A DNA stretch of 64,000 bases. It comes from Novosphingobium organovorum (GTDB lineage Bacteria > Pseudomonadota > Alphaproteobacteria > Sphingomonadales > Sphingomonadaceae). Below are positions 19,813-27,632 of the stretch, piece after piece; positions within the stretch are counted from its first letter, which is position 1, and every line of letters begins with the position of its first letter. The position numbers and the translations under genes were made by a program. The stretch is taken from NCBI RefSeq assembly GCF_022832435.1, contig NZ_JALHLF010000006.1:29653-93652 (forward strand). The letters are read 5' to 3'. Below the pieces are notes generated by a model. That model saw only the letters and a program-made list of their open reading frames with translations. It was not told the origin of the DNA and did no database searches.

Positions 19813-20661
19813 TCAGGCCGGGATCGCGCCGAATTTTCCGGCCTCGTAATCGCGGATCGCGTCCATGATCTCTTCGCGCGTGTTCATGACGAAGGGCCCG
19901 TGGGCGACGGTGGGCTCGCCGATGGGGTCGGCATGGCCATAGAGCAGCGTGACGGGCTCGCTCGCCGCGATGTCCACGCTGTCGCCCCCCTGGTCGAGCT
20001 CGATCAGGTGCGCCTCGCGCACGGGCGTGCCCGCGACACTCGGATTGCCCGCGACGACGTAGAGGAACACCGTGCGTCCCCTTGGGGCTGGCAGCGTGAG
20101 CTGCGCGCCCGCATCAAGCGTCACGGTCATCATTGCGACCCCTGTGAGCGAGTGGAACGGCCCCTCGTCGCCGCCGAAGGTGCCCGAAATGAGATTGACC
20201 GTCCCGCCGGGCACCGCGATCGCCGGGATGTCTTCGCGCTGCAGGCCGGTATAGGCGGGCGCTGTGAACTTGAGGCGCGCGGGCAGATTGACCCACAGCT
20301 GGAGGATCTCGAGCGGACCACCCGTCTGCTTGAAGCTGGCGGGCGAGATTTCGGCGTGGACGAGCCCCGAACCGGCGGTCATCCATTGAATCCCGCCTTC
20401 CCCGATCACGCTTTCATGGCCGCCGCTGTCGCGGTGGGCCATTTCGCCCTTGAGGATGAAGCTTACCGTTTCGAACCCACGATGGGGGTGTGGGCCAAAG
20501 GGAAGGCCGCGGTTGTGCGGGGGATAGACCTGGGGCCCATGGTGGTTGAGGAAAAGAAACGGATCGAGCTGCGGCAGCGCGGGGTTGGGCAGGGGGCGCC
20601 GCGTGGTCAGATCGGCGATGTCATCGCGAAGAGCACGGTGTTGGCGCAGGACGTGGCGCAT
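19813..20661 (-). CDS. Pirin family protein
   Basis: A bicupin of 282 residues. The metal site of the N-terminal cupin is visible as PHPHRGFET (His56, His58) and GEMAHRDS around residues 96-103, matching the HxH...H...E pattern of pirins. Some bacterial pirins oxidise quercetin with dioxygen; others act as redox regulators, so the function is open. The start at 20661 has AAGGAAG seven bases upstream. The longer frame to 20778 has no such site. Confidence 0.9.
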   Translation of the reverse strand: MRHVLRQHRALRDDIADLTTRRPLPNPALPQLDPFLFLNHHGPQVYPPHNRGLPFGPHPHRGFETVSFILKGEMAHRDSGGHESVIGEGGIQWMTAGSGLVHAEISPASFKQTGGPLEILQLWVNLPARLKFTAPAYTGLQREDIPAIAVPGGTVNLISGTFGGDEGPFHSLTGVAMMTVTLDAGAQLTLPAPRGRTVFLYVVAGNPSVAGTPVREAHLIELDQGGDSVDIAASEPVTLLYGHADPIGEPTVAHGPFVMNTREEIMDAIRDYEAGKFGAIPA

Positions 20662-20789
20662 GATGGCTTCCTTTGAAACGGCGAAATGCACCGACAGGGC
20701 GCGATCGCTTTTGCCGTAATTTAACCGGAAAGGGGGTGTAGTACGAGGGCATGAGGGTGCGTCGCTATCGTTTTGCAAGGACGTGAGAA

Positions 20790-20993
20790 ATGGCGTTCAT
20801 CAAGGCCCTGTTTCCCGGTTTTATCCTGACCTGGCTGGTGGCGGGCGTGCTTGGCTCGCAAGGCGTGCGGGGAGGGATACTCCAGCTGCACGAAGCTACG
20901 ATCGACACCCATCCGTTCTTCTGGTCCTGGCCGTTGTTCCTGCTGGGCACGGGGCTGGCGTGGGCGATGTTCGCGCTGACCTCCGAGCGGTGA
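20790..20993 (+). CDS. Small two-helix membrane protein
   Basis: A 67-residue protein with two hydrophobic segments (about residues 6-24 and 43-62) separated by a short polar loop. A purine-rich GGACGTGAGAA precedes the ATG at 20790. No homologous family is recognised by name. The pattern of hydrophobicity and the ribosome binding site make it a likely real gene. Confidence 0.55.
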   Translation: MAFIKALFPGFILTWLVAGVLGSQGVRGGILQLHEATIDTHPFFWSWPLFLLGTGLAWAMFALTSER

Positions 20994-21017
20994 TGCGACA
21001 AACGCGTCGCCGTGCGC

Positions 21018-21773
21018 TCAGGGCCGGGTGAGGCCTGCAGCGTCGGCCGGGGTGGCAACAGGCCGGTCGCGCTCGCGGCGCTCGGAATAGCGATCGACGA
21101 GCTGGTCGGCGTGCGGGCGAACCAGCACGGTAAAGCGCACCAGTTCCTCCATCACGTCGACGATGCGATCGTAATAGGACGATGGCTTCATCCGCCCGGC
21201 CTCGTCGAATTCCTCGTAGGCCTTGGCGACGCTCGACTGGTTGGGGATGGTGACCATCCGCATCCAGCGCCCCAGGATGCGCAAGGTGTTGACCGAGTTG
21301 AACGATTGCGACCCGGCCGAAACCTGCATGACGGCCAGCGTGCGCCCTTGCGTGGGGCGAAGGCCCTTGTAAGCGAGCGGCAGGTGGTCGACCTGGGTCT
21401 TCATGATGCCGGTGATCTGGCCGTGCCGCTCGGGGCTGCACCAGACCTGCCCTTCGGACCACAGCGCGTGTTCGCGCAGTTCGTGAACGGCGGGGTGGTC
21501 GTCGCTGGCCACCTGATCGGGCAAGGGCAGGTCGCTGGGATCGAAGATGCGGGTTTCGCAGCCCATGAGCTGGAGCAGCCGGGCGCACTCCTCGACCACG
21601 AGACGCGAATAGGAGCGTTCGCGCAACGAACCGTAAAGCAGCAGGATGCGCGGCGCGGGGGCGAGCGGACCGAGCCCGGTAGCCGGACGTTCGTGCAGAT
21701 AGCGCGGGTCCAGCGCGGGAAAGTGATTCGCATCGCTGACCGCGCGCAGGCGGGAAAATTCGCGTTCGCTCAA
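21018..21773 (-). CDS. arsH: ArsH-type NADPH-dependent FMN reductase
   Basis: A flavoprotein of 251 residues. The FMN phosphate loop GSLRERSYS (residues 49-57) and the segments [10 protein letters not shown] and [20 protein letters not shown] are diagnostic for ArsH. Family members reduce quinones or azo dyes, or oxidise trivalent organoarsenicals to less toxic pentavalent forms. No arsR, arsC or arsB is found nearby, so a general redox role is as likely as arsenic resistance here. It is convergent with the small membrane protein gene. Confidence 0.9.
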   Translation of the reverse strand: MSEREFSRLRAVSDANHFPALDPRYLHERPATGLGPLAPAPRILLLYGSLRERSYSRLVVEECARLLQLMGCETRIFDPSDLPLPDQVASDDHPAVHELREHALWSEGQVWCSPERHGQITGIMKTQVDHLPLAYKGLRPTQGRTLAVMQVSAGSQSFNSVNTLRILGRWMRMVTIPNQSSVAKAYEEFDEAGRMKPSSYYDRIVDVMEELVRFTVLVRPHADQLVDRYSERRERDRPVATPADAAGLTRP

Positions 21774-21888
21774 CAGCCTGTCTCCGGGCGCGCTCAGGAT
21801 GAGCGGCCGTGCCGCGCTAGCACGCGCGGGAGCGCTACGTAAATGTCTGATGATGGATCAGGGGAGAGGCGCTTTCTGGCGCCGGAAA

Positions 21889-21964
21889 TGGTGACCCCTA
21901 CGGGACTCGAACCCGTGTTTCAGCCGTGAAAGGGCCGCGTCCTAGACCGCTAGACGAAGGGGCC
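21889..21964 (-). tRNA. tRNA-Glu (TTC), copy 5 in transcription order
   Basis: A 76-nt tRNA with encoded CCA. The acceptor stem is GGCCCCT/AGGGGTC, and the anticodon loop CTTTCAC gives TTC. It is identical to the copies at 22129 and 22369. The tRNA cluster is transcribed leftwards from a promoter near 22500. Confidence 0.96.
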
Positions 21965-22014
21965 AAAAGCCATTTTCAACGAACTTTTCGAAACACCGCC
22001 TCGCGAACGAGAGA

Positions 22015-22090
22015 TGGTGACCCCTACGGGACTCGAACCCGTGTTTCAGCCGTGAGAGGGCCGCGTCCTAGACCGCTAGACGAAGGGGCC
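22015..22090 (-). tRNA. tRNA-Glu (CTC), copy 4 in transcription order
   Basis: The same tRNA body as its neighbours, with a single change in the anticodon loop (CTCTCAC) giving anticodon CTC for GAG codons. CCA is encoded. It is identical to the copy at 22255. Confidence 0.95.
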
Positions 22091-22128
22091 GAAAAGCCAT
22101 TTTTCTGCCTGCCAGGCGCCGCACCGGA

Positions 22129-22204
22129 TGGTGACCCCTACGGGACTCGAACCCGTGTTTCAGCCGTGAAAGGGCCGCGTCCTAGACCGCTAGACGAAGG
22201 GGCC
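22129..22204 (-). tRNA. tRNA-Glu (TTC), copy 3 in transcription order
   Basis: Identical in sequence to the TTC copies at 21889 and 22369. It is the start of the second exact 240-bp repeat unit. Confidence 0.96.
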
Positions 22205-22254
22205 AAAAGCCATTTTCAACGAACTTTTCGAAACACCGCCTCGCGAACGAGAGA

Positions 22255-22330
22255 TGGTGACCCCTACGGGACTCGAACCCGTGTTTCAGCCGTGAGAGGG
22301 CCGCGTCCTAGACCGCTAGACGAAGGGGCC
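22255..22330 (-). tRNA. tRNA-Glu (CTC), copy 2 in transcription order
   Basis: Identical to the CTC copy at 22015, including the flanking spacers. Confidence 0.95.
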
Positions 22331-22368
22331 GAAAAGCCATTTTTCTGCCTGCCAGGCGCCGCACCGGA

Positions 22369-22444
22369 TGGTGACCCCTACGGGACTCGAACCCGTGTTT
22401 CAGCCGTGAAAGGGCCGCGTCCTAGACCGCTAGACGAAGGGGCC
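22369..22444 (-). tRNA. tRNA-Glu (TTC), copy 1 in transcription order
   Basis: The promoter-proximal copy. It is identical in the tRNA body to the other two TTC copies; identity to them ends one base past the 5' end (22445). Confidence 0.96.
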
Positions 22445-22474
22445 ATTCCGAGCTGCGCCGGAGGCAGGACCGGC

Positions 22475-22503
22475 CCTCTAGCGGGGGTGCGGTGGGGGGT
22501 CAA
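22475..22503 (-). promoter_or_regulatory. Promoter of the tRNA-Glu cluster
   Basis: On the minus strand, TTGACC (22503-22498) and TAGAGG (22480-22475) are separated by exactly 17 bp. They lie about 30 bp before the first tRNA. No other such pair lies between the tRNA genes, so one transcript for all five is likely. Confidence 0.6.
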
Positions 22504-22593
22504 GCCCCGGCTTGAAGAAAAATGACATTGCCAGGTCACAAGGGGGGACGGATCACGTCAAAACCCTCGCGAAAACCCGCTTTTTGTGGATTT

Positions 22594-24408
22594 TCAGTCG
22601 GCGAAAGCGGCGTCCTCGAGGTGCAGTTCGGCTTGCGGACGCGCACCCCAGTCGTCGATCTTGGTGCGCCCGGCCAGCCACAGGCGGCGGCCCTGGCTGG
22701 CGTGGAGCAGCGCCTGGCCAAGATCGGTCTCGGCGCTGCGGAAGGCCATGGCCTTGAACCGCCCGCCATCCTGCCCACCCACGATCAGGCGGACATGATC
22801 GGTGCCTACCACATCGGCCTTGAGAACGCGCACCGGCCCTACCGCGACGCGCGGCCCCGGCCAGCCCATGCCGTAGGGCCCGGCGCCTTCGAGCGTCTCG
22901 ACGAGTGAGGGGGTGAGCCCGGCCGGTGCCAGGGCAAGGTCGAGCCGGATCGTCTGGCTGGCGCCCGCGCGCGCGACGTCGGCGGCGAGGCGCTCGTCGA
23001 GCCAGTCGGCCAGCGTATCGAGCTTGTCGGGCGCGATGGTGAGGCCGCAGGCCATCGCGTGCCCACCGCCCGCGACGAGCAGCCCGGCTTCGCGCGCGGC
23101 GATGATTGCAGCGCCCAGGTCCACCCCCGCGATCGAGCGGCCAGAGCCCTTGCCATGGCCCGCCTCGTCGGCCTCAAGCGCGATGACCAGCGCGGGCTTG
23201 CCGGTCTTCTCCTTGATCCGACCGGCGACGATGCCGATGACGCCGGGATGCCAGCCGGCCCCCGCGAGCACCAGCACCGAGCGGTTGTCCTGCCGCGCGA
23301 GCTGTTCCTCGGCGGCTTCCTGCACGGCCTGTTCGATCGCGCGGCGCTCGTCGTTGAGGCGCGAAAGCTGGGCGGCGATGGCCTCGGCCTCGGCCGGGTC
23401 GGTGGTGGTGAGCAGGCGCACGCCGAGGGTCGATTCGCCCACGCGTCCACCCGCGTTGATCCTGGGGCCAAGCGCGAAGCCGAGGTCCGAGCAGGTCGGC
23501 GCGCGGCTGAGGCGGCTCGCATCGATCAGCGCGGCCATGCCGATGTGCTCGCGCCGGGCCATGACCTTGAGCCCCTGTGCGACAAGCGCGCGGTTGAGCC
23601 CGTGGAGCGAAGCAACGTCGGCCACCGTGCCCAGCGCGACGAGATCGAGCAGGCCCCTGAGGTCGGGCTCGGGGCGGGTCCTGAAATAGCCGCGCTGGCG
23701 CAAGGTGCGGTTGGTGGCAATGGCCAGCAGGAAGGCGACGCCGACGGCGGCGAGGTTGCCGTGCGCGGCCGCGGTGTCGCTTTCGTCGAGCCGGTTGGGG
23801 TTGACCAGCGCGGTCGCCCAGGGAAGCTGGGGCGCGCACTTGTGATGGTCGACGACGACCACGTCGACCCCGGCCTCGCGCGCCATGTCGAGTGCTTCGT
23901 AGGCCATCGCTCCGCAGTCGACGGTGACGATGAGGCTGGACCCTTCCTTTGCCAACCGCACCAGCGCCTCGCCGGATGGGCCGTAACCTTCGAGCAGACG
24001 GTCGGGAATGTAGTACCGCGCCGAGACGCCCAGACTGCGCAGGAGCAGGATCAGCAGGGCCGCGCTGGTCGCGCCATCGACGTCGTAGTCGCCGTAGACG
24101 GTGATCGATTCGCCGGTCTCGACCGCGCGGGCGAGCCGCTCGGCGGCGCGGTCCATGTCCTGGAAGGCCGATGGATCGGGCAGGAACGTGGCGAGTTTGG
24201 GGCTGCGGTGGCGTTCCAGATCCTCACGCGCAACCCCGCGCGAGAGCAGCAGCTGGGTGACGATGTCGTCTTCCAGCCCGCCGGGACCGTCCGCGCTGCC
24301 TTGCCCAAAGCCCCCTTGCGAGATGTCCATGTTGCCGCCGCGCCAGAGCCAGGACTTGCCGGTCAGCGAGCGTTCGATGCCGAATACGGTTGCGGATCGC
24401 GATGCCAT
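22594..24408 (-). CDS. recJ: Single-stranded-DNA-specific exonuclease RecJ
   Basis: A 5'-3' single-strand exonuclease acting in recombination and mismatch or excision repair. The 604-residue protein has the DHH phosphoesterase motifs DYDVDG (107-112), VDCG (163-166) and DHH (187-189). The family segment PRINAGGRVGE, the DHHA1 motif GGHAMACG and a C-terminal OB-type domain ending in an acidic segment follow. Length and start (MASRSATVFG) fit sphingomonad orthologues. It is divergent from the flavodoxin-like gene; the starts are 74 bp apart. Confidence 0.96.
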   Translation of the reverse strand: MASRSATVFGIERSLTGKSWLWRGGNMDISQGGFGQGSADGPGGLEDDIVTQLLLSRGVAREDLERHRSPKLATFLPDPSAFQDMDRAAERLARAVETGESITVYGDYDVDGATSAALLILLLRSLGVSARYYIPDRLLEGYGPSGEALVRLAKEGSSLIVTVDCGAMAYEALDMAREAGVDVVVVDHHKCAPQLPWATALVNPNRLDESDTAAAHGNLAAVGVAFLLAIATNRTLRQRGYFRTRPEPDLRGLLDLVALGTVADVASLHGLNRALVAQGLKVMARREHIGMAALIDASRLSRAPTCSDLGFALGPRINAGGRVGESTLGVRLLTTTDPAEAEAIAAQLSRLNDERRAIEQAVQEAAEEQLARQDNRSVLVLAGAGWHPGVIGIVAGRIKEKTGKPALVIALEADEAGHGKGSGRSIAGVDLGAAIIAAREAGLLVAGGGHAMACGLTIAPDKLDTLADWLDERLAADVARAGASQTIRLDLALAPAGLTPSLVETLEGAGPYGMGWPGPRVAVGPVRVLKADVVGTDHVRLIVGGQDGGRFKAMAFRSAETDLGQALLHASQGRRLWLAGRTKIDDWGARPQAELHLEDAAFAD

Positions 24409-24482
24409 GGCGCAGCGGTTAGACTACCTGCGGCGCCACGGAAAGGGGCCGCGCGGGCGCGATGGCAGGAGGTGTGACGTAC

Positions 24483-25025
24483 ATGGGCTATCTCGCGATC
24501 ATCTGGCACAGCCGCACCGGTGCGTCGCGCGCGCTGGCCGAGGCGGTCGAGACGGGGGCGATCGAGGCGGATGCGAGCGACGCGGGGGCGGGCGAACAGG
24601 GGCAGGGCGAGGCTGGCTCTCGCGCAACCGCGGTGCGCCGAATCGCGGCGGAGCAGGTGGAGCCGGGGGATCTGCTTGGTGCGCAGGGGTACGTTTTCGT
24701 CGCGCCGGAAAACCTGGGCACGCTCAGTGGGGTGATGAAGGACATGTTCGATCGCACCTACTACCCGCTGCTTGGCCAGATCGAGGGACGTCCCTATGCC
24801 AGCGTGATCGCGGCAGGGTCGGACGGCACGGGCGCAGCGGGGCAAGTCGATCGGATCGTCACCGGATGGCGGCTTCGCCGTGTCGCCGAGAGGATGATCG
24901 TGGTGACCGGCGCACAGACTGCCGCCGAGATTGCGGCACCCAAGCGGCTTGATCGCGCGGTACTCGATGAGGCCGCTGCATTGGGCAGGGCGATGGCCGA
25001 AGGGCTCGCGCTGGGCATCTTTTGA
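24483..25025 (+). CDS. Flavodoxin-fold protein (NAD(P)H oxidoreductase-like)
   Basis: About 180 residues with the flavodoxin pattern: an N-terminal strand followed by a phosphate-binding loop (IIWHSRTGASRALAE), and a central segment typical of flavin binding (VFVAPENLGTLSGVMKDMFDR). Probably FMN-dependent electron transfer or quinone reduction in the cytoplasm. The start at 24483 was chosen because AGGAGG lies at a suitable distance upstream, whereas the ATG at 24462 has none. No partner enzyme is adjacent apart from recJ. Confidence 0.75.
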   Translation: MGYLAIIWHSRTGASRALAEAVETGAIEADASDAGAGEQGQGEAGSRATAVRRIAAEQVEPGDLLGAQGYVFVAPENLGTLSGVMKDMFDRTYYPLLGQIEGRPYASVIAAGSDGTGAAGQVDRIVTGWRLRRVAERMIVVTGAQTAAEIAAPKRLDRAVLDEAAALGRAMAEGLALGIF

Positions 25026-25129
25026 TCCTGTGACGGGGAAAGGTGACGCGAAGGACTCGACGAACACTATTTAATTGTGCCTAGTTGCTGGTCAGCGCAT
25101 CGGCAGTCATGAGCGGGAAATAGCAAGAC

Positions 25130-25909
25130 GTGACGCAGTCCAGTCCACTTCATGACCTCACGGCAGACGATCAGGCCTTTTCGTTCGTCTTCGCCAGTGG
25201 TGCGCGCCCCGATCAGGCGGGCCTTGCCGCGCTGTTCGATGGCACCGGCCTGGAGGGCTTGCCCGCTAGCCTCAGCCATGTGCCAGGCGAAGCGGAAGGG
25301 TGGGTCGAGATACTGGCCAGCGGGCTGACGTTCGACGTGCGCGGCTTGAGCCCGGCCAGCGGGACCGCTTGTATCGTGCCCCGGCATGACTACGGGTTCG
25401 CGCCGGGCACTGTAGCGCAGGCGCTTGGCGGCCGTGGCGGGGCCATCAGCCTCGGGCCTGCGGGCCATATCGCCGCAGGCGCCGCGCTGGCGCCGGTGAT
25501 TCGCACGATGGCTGGTCTCGCTGCTAATCTTGCCGCGCGCCTGCCGGTCTGCGCGGTGCTATGGCCCCCGGCACGCAGCGCGATGGAACCGGGTTATTTC
25601 GTGCGCATCGTCCTCAACTGGCTGGCCGGAGGCGCGTTCCCGGCGCTTGGCCTGACCGCGCTCGAGGCGGCGCCTGACGGCAGCGTGGCCAGTCTCGGGC
25701 TGGCTTTTTTCACCGGGGTCGAAATGCAGCTTGAAGCGGGCCCCGATCGGGACGCTGCGGCTGATTTCAAGCTGGCGATCCGCGTCGTCGACTATCTCGT
25801 CACGAACGGGGTTCCGGCCGGTGATGCGCAAATCCAGGTCGATAATCACGCGCTCGTGCTTGAGCGTTCTCGCCAGGGAAAACGCGTATGGGTCTGGCGC
25901 GCCGATTGA
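25130..25909 (+). CDS. DUF4261-like hypothetical protein
   Basis: A 259-residue soluble protein starting with GTG. The C-terminal half (CAVLWPPARSAMEP, then PALGLTALE and GLAFFTGVEMQLE) resembles the DUF4261 pattern as I know it. The function of that family is not established; relatives occur beside toxin genes and in regulatory contexts. It lies 7 bp before the AHH nuclease gene, so the two are probably co-transcribed. The domain call is tentative. Confidence 0.55.
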   Translation: MTQSSPLHDLTADDQAFSFVFASGARPDQAGLAALFDGTGLEGLPASLSHVPGEAEGWVEILASGLTFDVRGLSPASGTACIVPRHDYGFAPGTVAQALGGRGGAISLGPAGHIAAGAALAPVIRTMAGLAANLAARLPVCAVLWPPARSAMEPGYFVRIVLNWLAGGAFPALGLTALEAAPDGSVASLGLAFFTGVEMQLEAGPDRDAAADFKLAIRVVDYLVTNGVPAGDAQIQVDNHALVLERSRQGKRVWVWRAD

Positions 25910-25916
25910 CGGGGGC

Positions 25917-26495
25917 ATGCGCCGCGAACGCACGTATCTTTCGTTTCGCAGCGTCAACCGCCTGAACGCTCCGGGATACGATCCGGGGCTTCAGCGCCAC
26001 CATCTCCTGCCGCGCCAGTTGCTCACCGACGATGGTCTGGCTCGCATGTTCCACGAATTGGGCGATCACCGTTTCCGGTTCGAGGACTTTCGCGAAAACG
26101 GGCTCCTGCTGCCCTGCCGCGAGGTTGCCGCGCTGCGTCTTGGACTGCCGCTGCATCGCGGGCCGCACCGGCGCTACAGCGAGCTTGTGGCGCAGCGGGT
26201 CGGGCAGATCGAGGCGGACTGGTCGCGCCAGCGTCTGGCCGACGCCGCCGCGGCCGCGCTTCAGGCCCAGATGCGCCTGTCGCTGCTGCAACGCGCCTTG
26301 CGGCGGCGGCTGCTCGCGCCGCGGGGCGAACGGCCGCTTCTCAACCGCTATGATCCGGTCCTGCGCGACTTCACCGAACTTGATCAGATGGCCGAGGCGC
26401 TGTGGAGCGCCACGCCGTCCGGCGCGCTGGCGGCCGAGGAGGCGCTAGGCGCCATGCCTCAGCGCAGGGCGAGGCGTTCGAGCGCGGCGCAGTAG
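25917..26495 (+). CDS. AHH-domain (HNH/Endo VII superfamily) nuclease-like protein
   Basis: A 192-residue protein with the conserved core QRHHLLPRQLL followed by GLLLPC and LPLHRGPHRRY. This is the His-rich pattern of AHH nucleases, which belong to the HNH/EndoVII fold often used as toxin domains. No signal peptide, membrane segment or secretion adaptor is present, so it looks like an intracellular housekeeping version. The C-terminal half is helical and Arg/Leu-rich. The frame is open upstream to 25731, but the ATG at 25917 just after the upstream gene is the natural start. Its last 37 bp overlap the convergent nitronate monooxygenase gene. Confidence 0.72.
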   Translation: MRRERTYLSFRSVNRLNAPGYDPGLQRHHLLPRQLLTDDGLARMFHELGDHRFRFEDFRENGLLLPCREVAALRLGLPLHRGPHRRYSELVAQRVGQIEADWSRQRLADAAAAALQAQMRLSLLQRALRRRLLAPRGERPLLNRYDPVLRDFTELDQMAEALWSATPSGALAAEEALGAMPQRRARRSSAAQ

Positions 26496-27418
26496 TCGCG
26501 TTCGAGCGTGGCGACGCGGGTGGCGACCGGTTCGATCGCGTCGACCGCGCCGATCCCCTGGCCCGATCCCCAGATGTCCTTCCAGGCCTTGGCCGCGGTG
26601 TTGCCGCCCGAGCCGAAGTCCATGGCCGACCGCTCGCCTTCGGGCAGATTGTCGGGGTCGAGCCCGGCGGCCACGATCGAGGCGCGCAGGTAGTTGCCGT
26701 GGACCCCGGTGAACAGGCTCGAATTGACGATATCGGCGGCGTGCCCATCGACGATCGCCTGCTTGTAGGTGTCGCTCGCCTGCGCTTCGGGCGTGGCGAT
26801 CCATGGGCTGCCGATATAGGCGAAATCGGCCCCCATGGCCTGGGCGGCCAGCACCGCGCCGCCGTTGGCGATGGCCCCCGAGAGCGCCAAGGGGCCGTCG
26901 AACCAGCGGCGGATTTCCTGCACGAGCGCGAACGGCGATTGCCGTCCGGCGTGGCCTCCGGCGCCCGCCGCCACGGCGATCAGGCCGTCGGCGCCCTTGT
27001 CGATCGCCTTGTGCGCGAAGAAATCGTCGATCACATCATGCAAAACGACACCGCCCCAACCGTGGACCGCTGCGTTCACCTCGGCCTTGGCGCCGAGCGA
27101 GGTGATGACCAGCGGGACCTTCCACCGGGCAAGCACGGCGAGGTCTTGCTCGAGCCGGGTGTTCGATTTGTGGACGATCAGGTTGACAGCATAGGGGGCG
27201 GCGCAGCCTTGGGTTTCGTCGGTGATGCGCGCCAGCCAATCGTCGAGCTGGCTGGCCGGGCGGGCGTTGAGCGCCGGAAAGCTGCCGATAATACCGGCCT
27301 TGACCTGCGCGATGACCAGTTCGGGCGAGGAGACGATGAACATCGGTGCGGCGATGACGGGCAGGCGCAGCGAGGCGCCAAGCGCGCCCGGCAGCGGGCG
27401 GGAGGTGGGGTGCGTCAC
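26459..27418 (-). CDS. Nitronate monooxygenase (2-nitropropane dioxygenase family)
   Basis: An FMN-dependent enzyme of 319 residues that oxidises alkyl nitronates such as propionate-3-nitronate to aldehydes and nitrite. The TIM-barrel FMN-binding pattern is clear: LPVIAAPMFIVS at the N-terminus, GGHAGRQSPFALV with the catalytic His, LSGAIANGGAVLAAQAMGADFAYIGSPW for the phosphate site. Upstream, between its start and the leuA terminator, lie two symmetric CCTATAGG-type sites, suggesting repression by a dedicated regulator not found next to it. Confidence 0.9.
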   Translation of the reverse strand: MTHPTSRPLPGALGASLRLPVIAAPMFIVSSPELVIAQVKAGIIGSFPALNARPASQLDDWLARITDETQGCAAPYAVNLIVHKSNTRLEQDLAVLARWKVPLVITSLGAKAEVNAAVHGWGGVVLHDVIDDFFAHKAIDKGADGLIAVAAGAGGHAGRQSPFALVQEIRRWFDGPLALSGAIANGGAVLAAQAMGADFAYIGSPWIATPEAQASDTYKQAIVDGHAADIVNSSLFTGVHGNYLRASIVAAGLDPDNLPEGERSAMDFGSGGNTAAKAWKDIWGSGQGIGAVDAIEPVATRVATLERDYCAALERLALR

Positions 27419-27491
27419 AGGGTTCTCTCTTCCACGGCAGTTTTGCTTTGCCGCGACGATAAGCGGAGCGGAGCTGCGTGTCGAGCGAACT

Positions 27492-27525
27492 TTCCCTATA
27501 GGGAAGGCTATTGACCTATAGGGAT
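27492..27525. promoter_or_regulatory. Paired palindromic sites upstream of nitronate monooxygenase
   Basis: TTCCCTATAGGGAA (27492-27505) is a perfect 14-bp palindrome. The core CCTATAGGGA recurs at 27515-27524, exactly 20 bp further, about two helical turns. The pair lies 75-105 bp upstream of the nitronate monooxygenase start and past the leuA terminator, so it belongs to the monooxygenase gene. The regulator is unknown. Confidence 0.55.
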
Positions 27526-27538
27526 GTTTTCGGGGCGC

Positions 27539-27584
27539 AAAAAAAAGGGCCGCAGCGGCGCTGTGGATCAGCGCGGCTACGGCC
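27539..27584 (-). terminator. Intrinsic terminator of leuA
   Basis: On the minus strand a long stem (GGCCGTAGC... against ...GCTGCGGCC, with inner CGCTG/CAGCG) is followed by C and eight T. It lies about 50 bp after the leuA stop. Confidence 0.9.
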
Positions 27585-27632
27585 TATTTTTCATTTCGTT
27601 TCAGGCAGCGGCGCGGCGCGCCATTGCGGCGC

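Larger units (their letters stand above)
21888..22445. repeat. 240-bp tandem duplication carrying tRNA-Glu genes (2.3 units)
   Basis: Bases 21888-22127 and 22128-22367 are identical at every position I compared, spacers included, and 22368-22445 begin a third copy. Each unit holds one TTC and one CTC tRNA-Glu gene separated by different spacers (50 and 38 nt). Absence of any spacer difference points to recent unequal crossing-over or active gene conversion. Confidence 0.95.

Noticed and set aside
21888..22445. CRISPR-like repeat-spacer layout
   Set aside because: The repeats are tRNA genes with correct folds and CCA ends; spacers recur rather than being unique.
21926..22525. A 199-codon plus-strand frame with repeated TRTRVSAVRG blocks
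   Set aside because: It is the antisense of the five tRNA-Glu genes; the repetition comes from the tRNA duplication.
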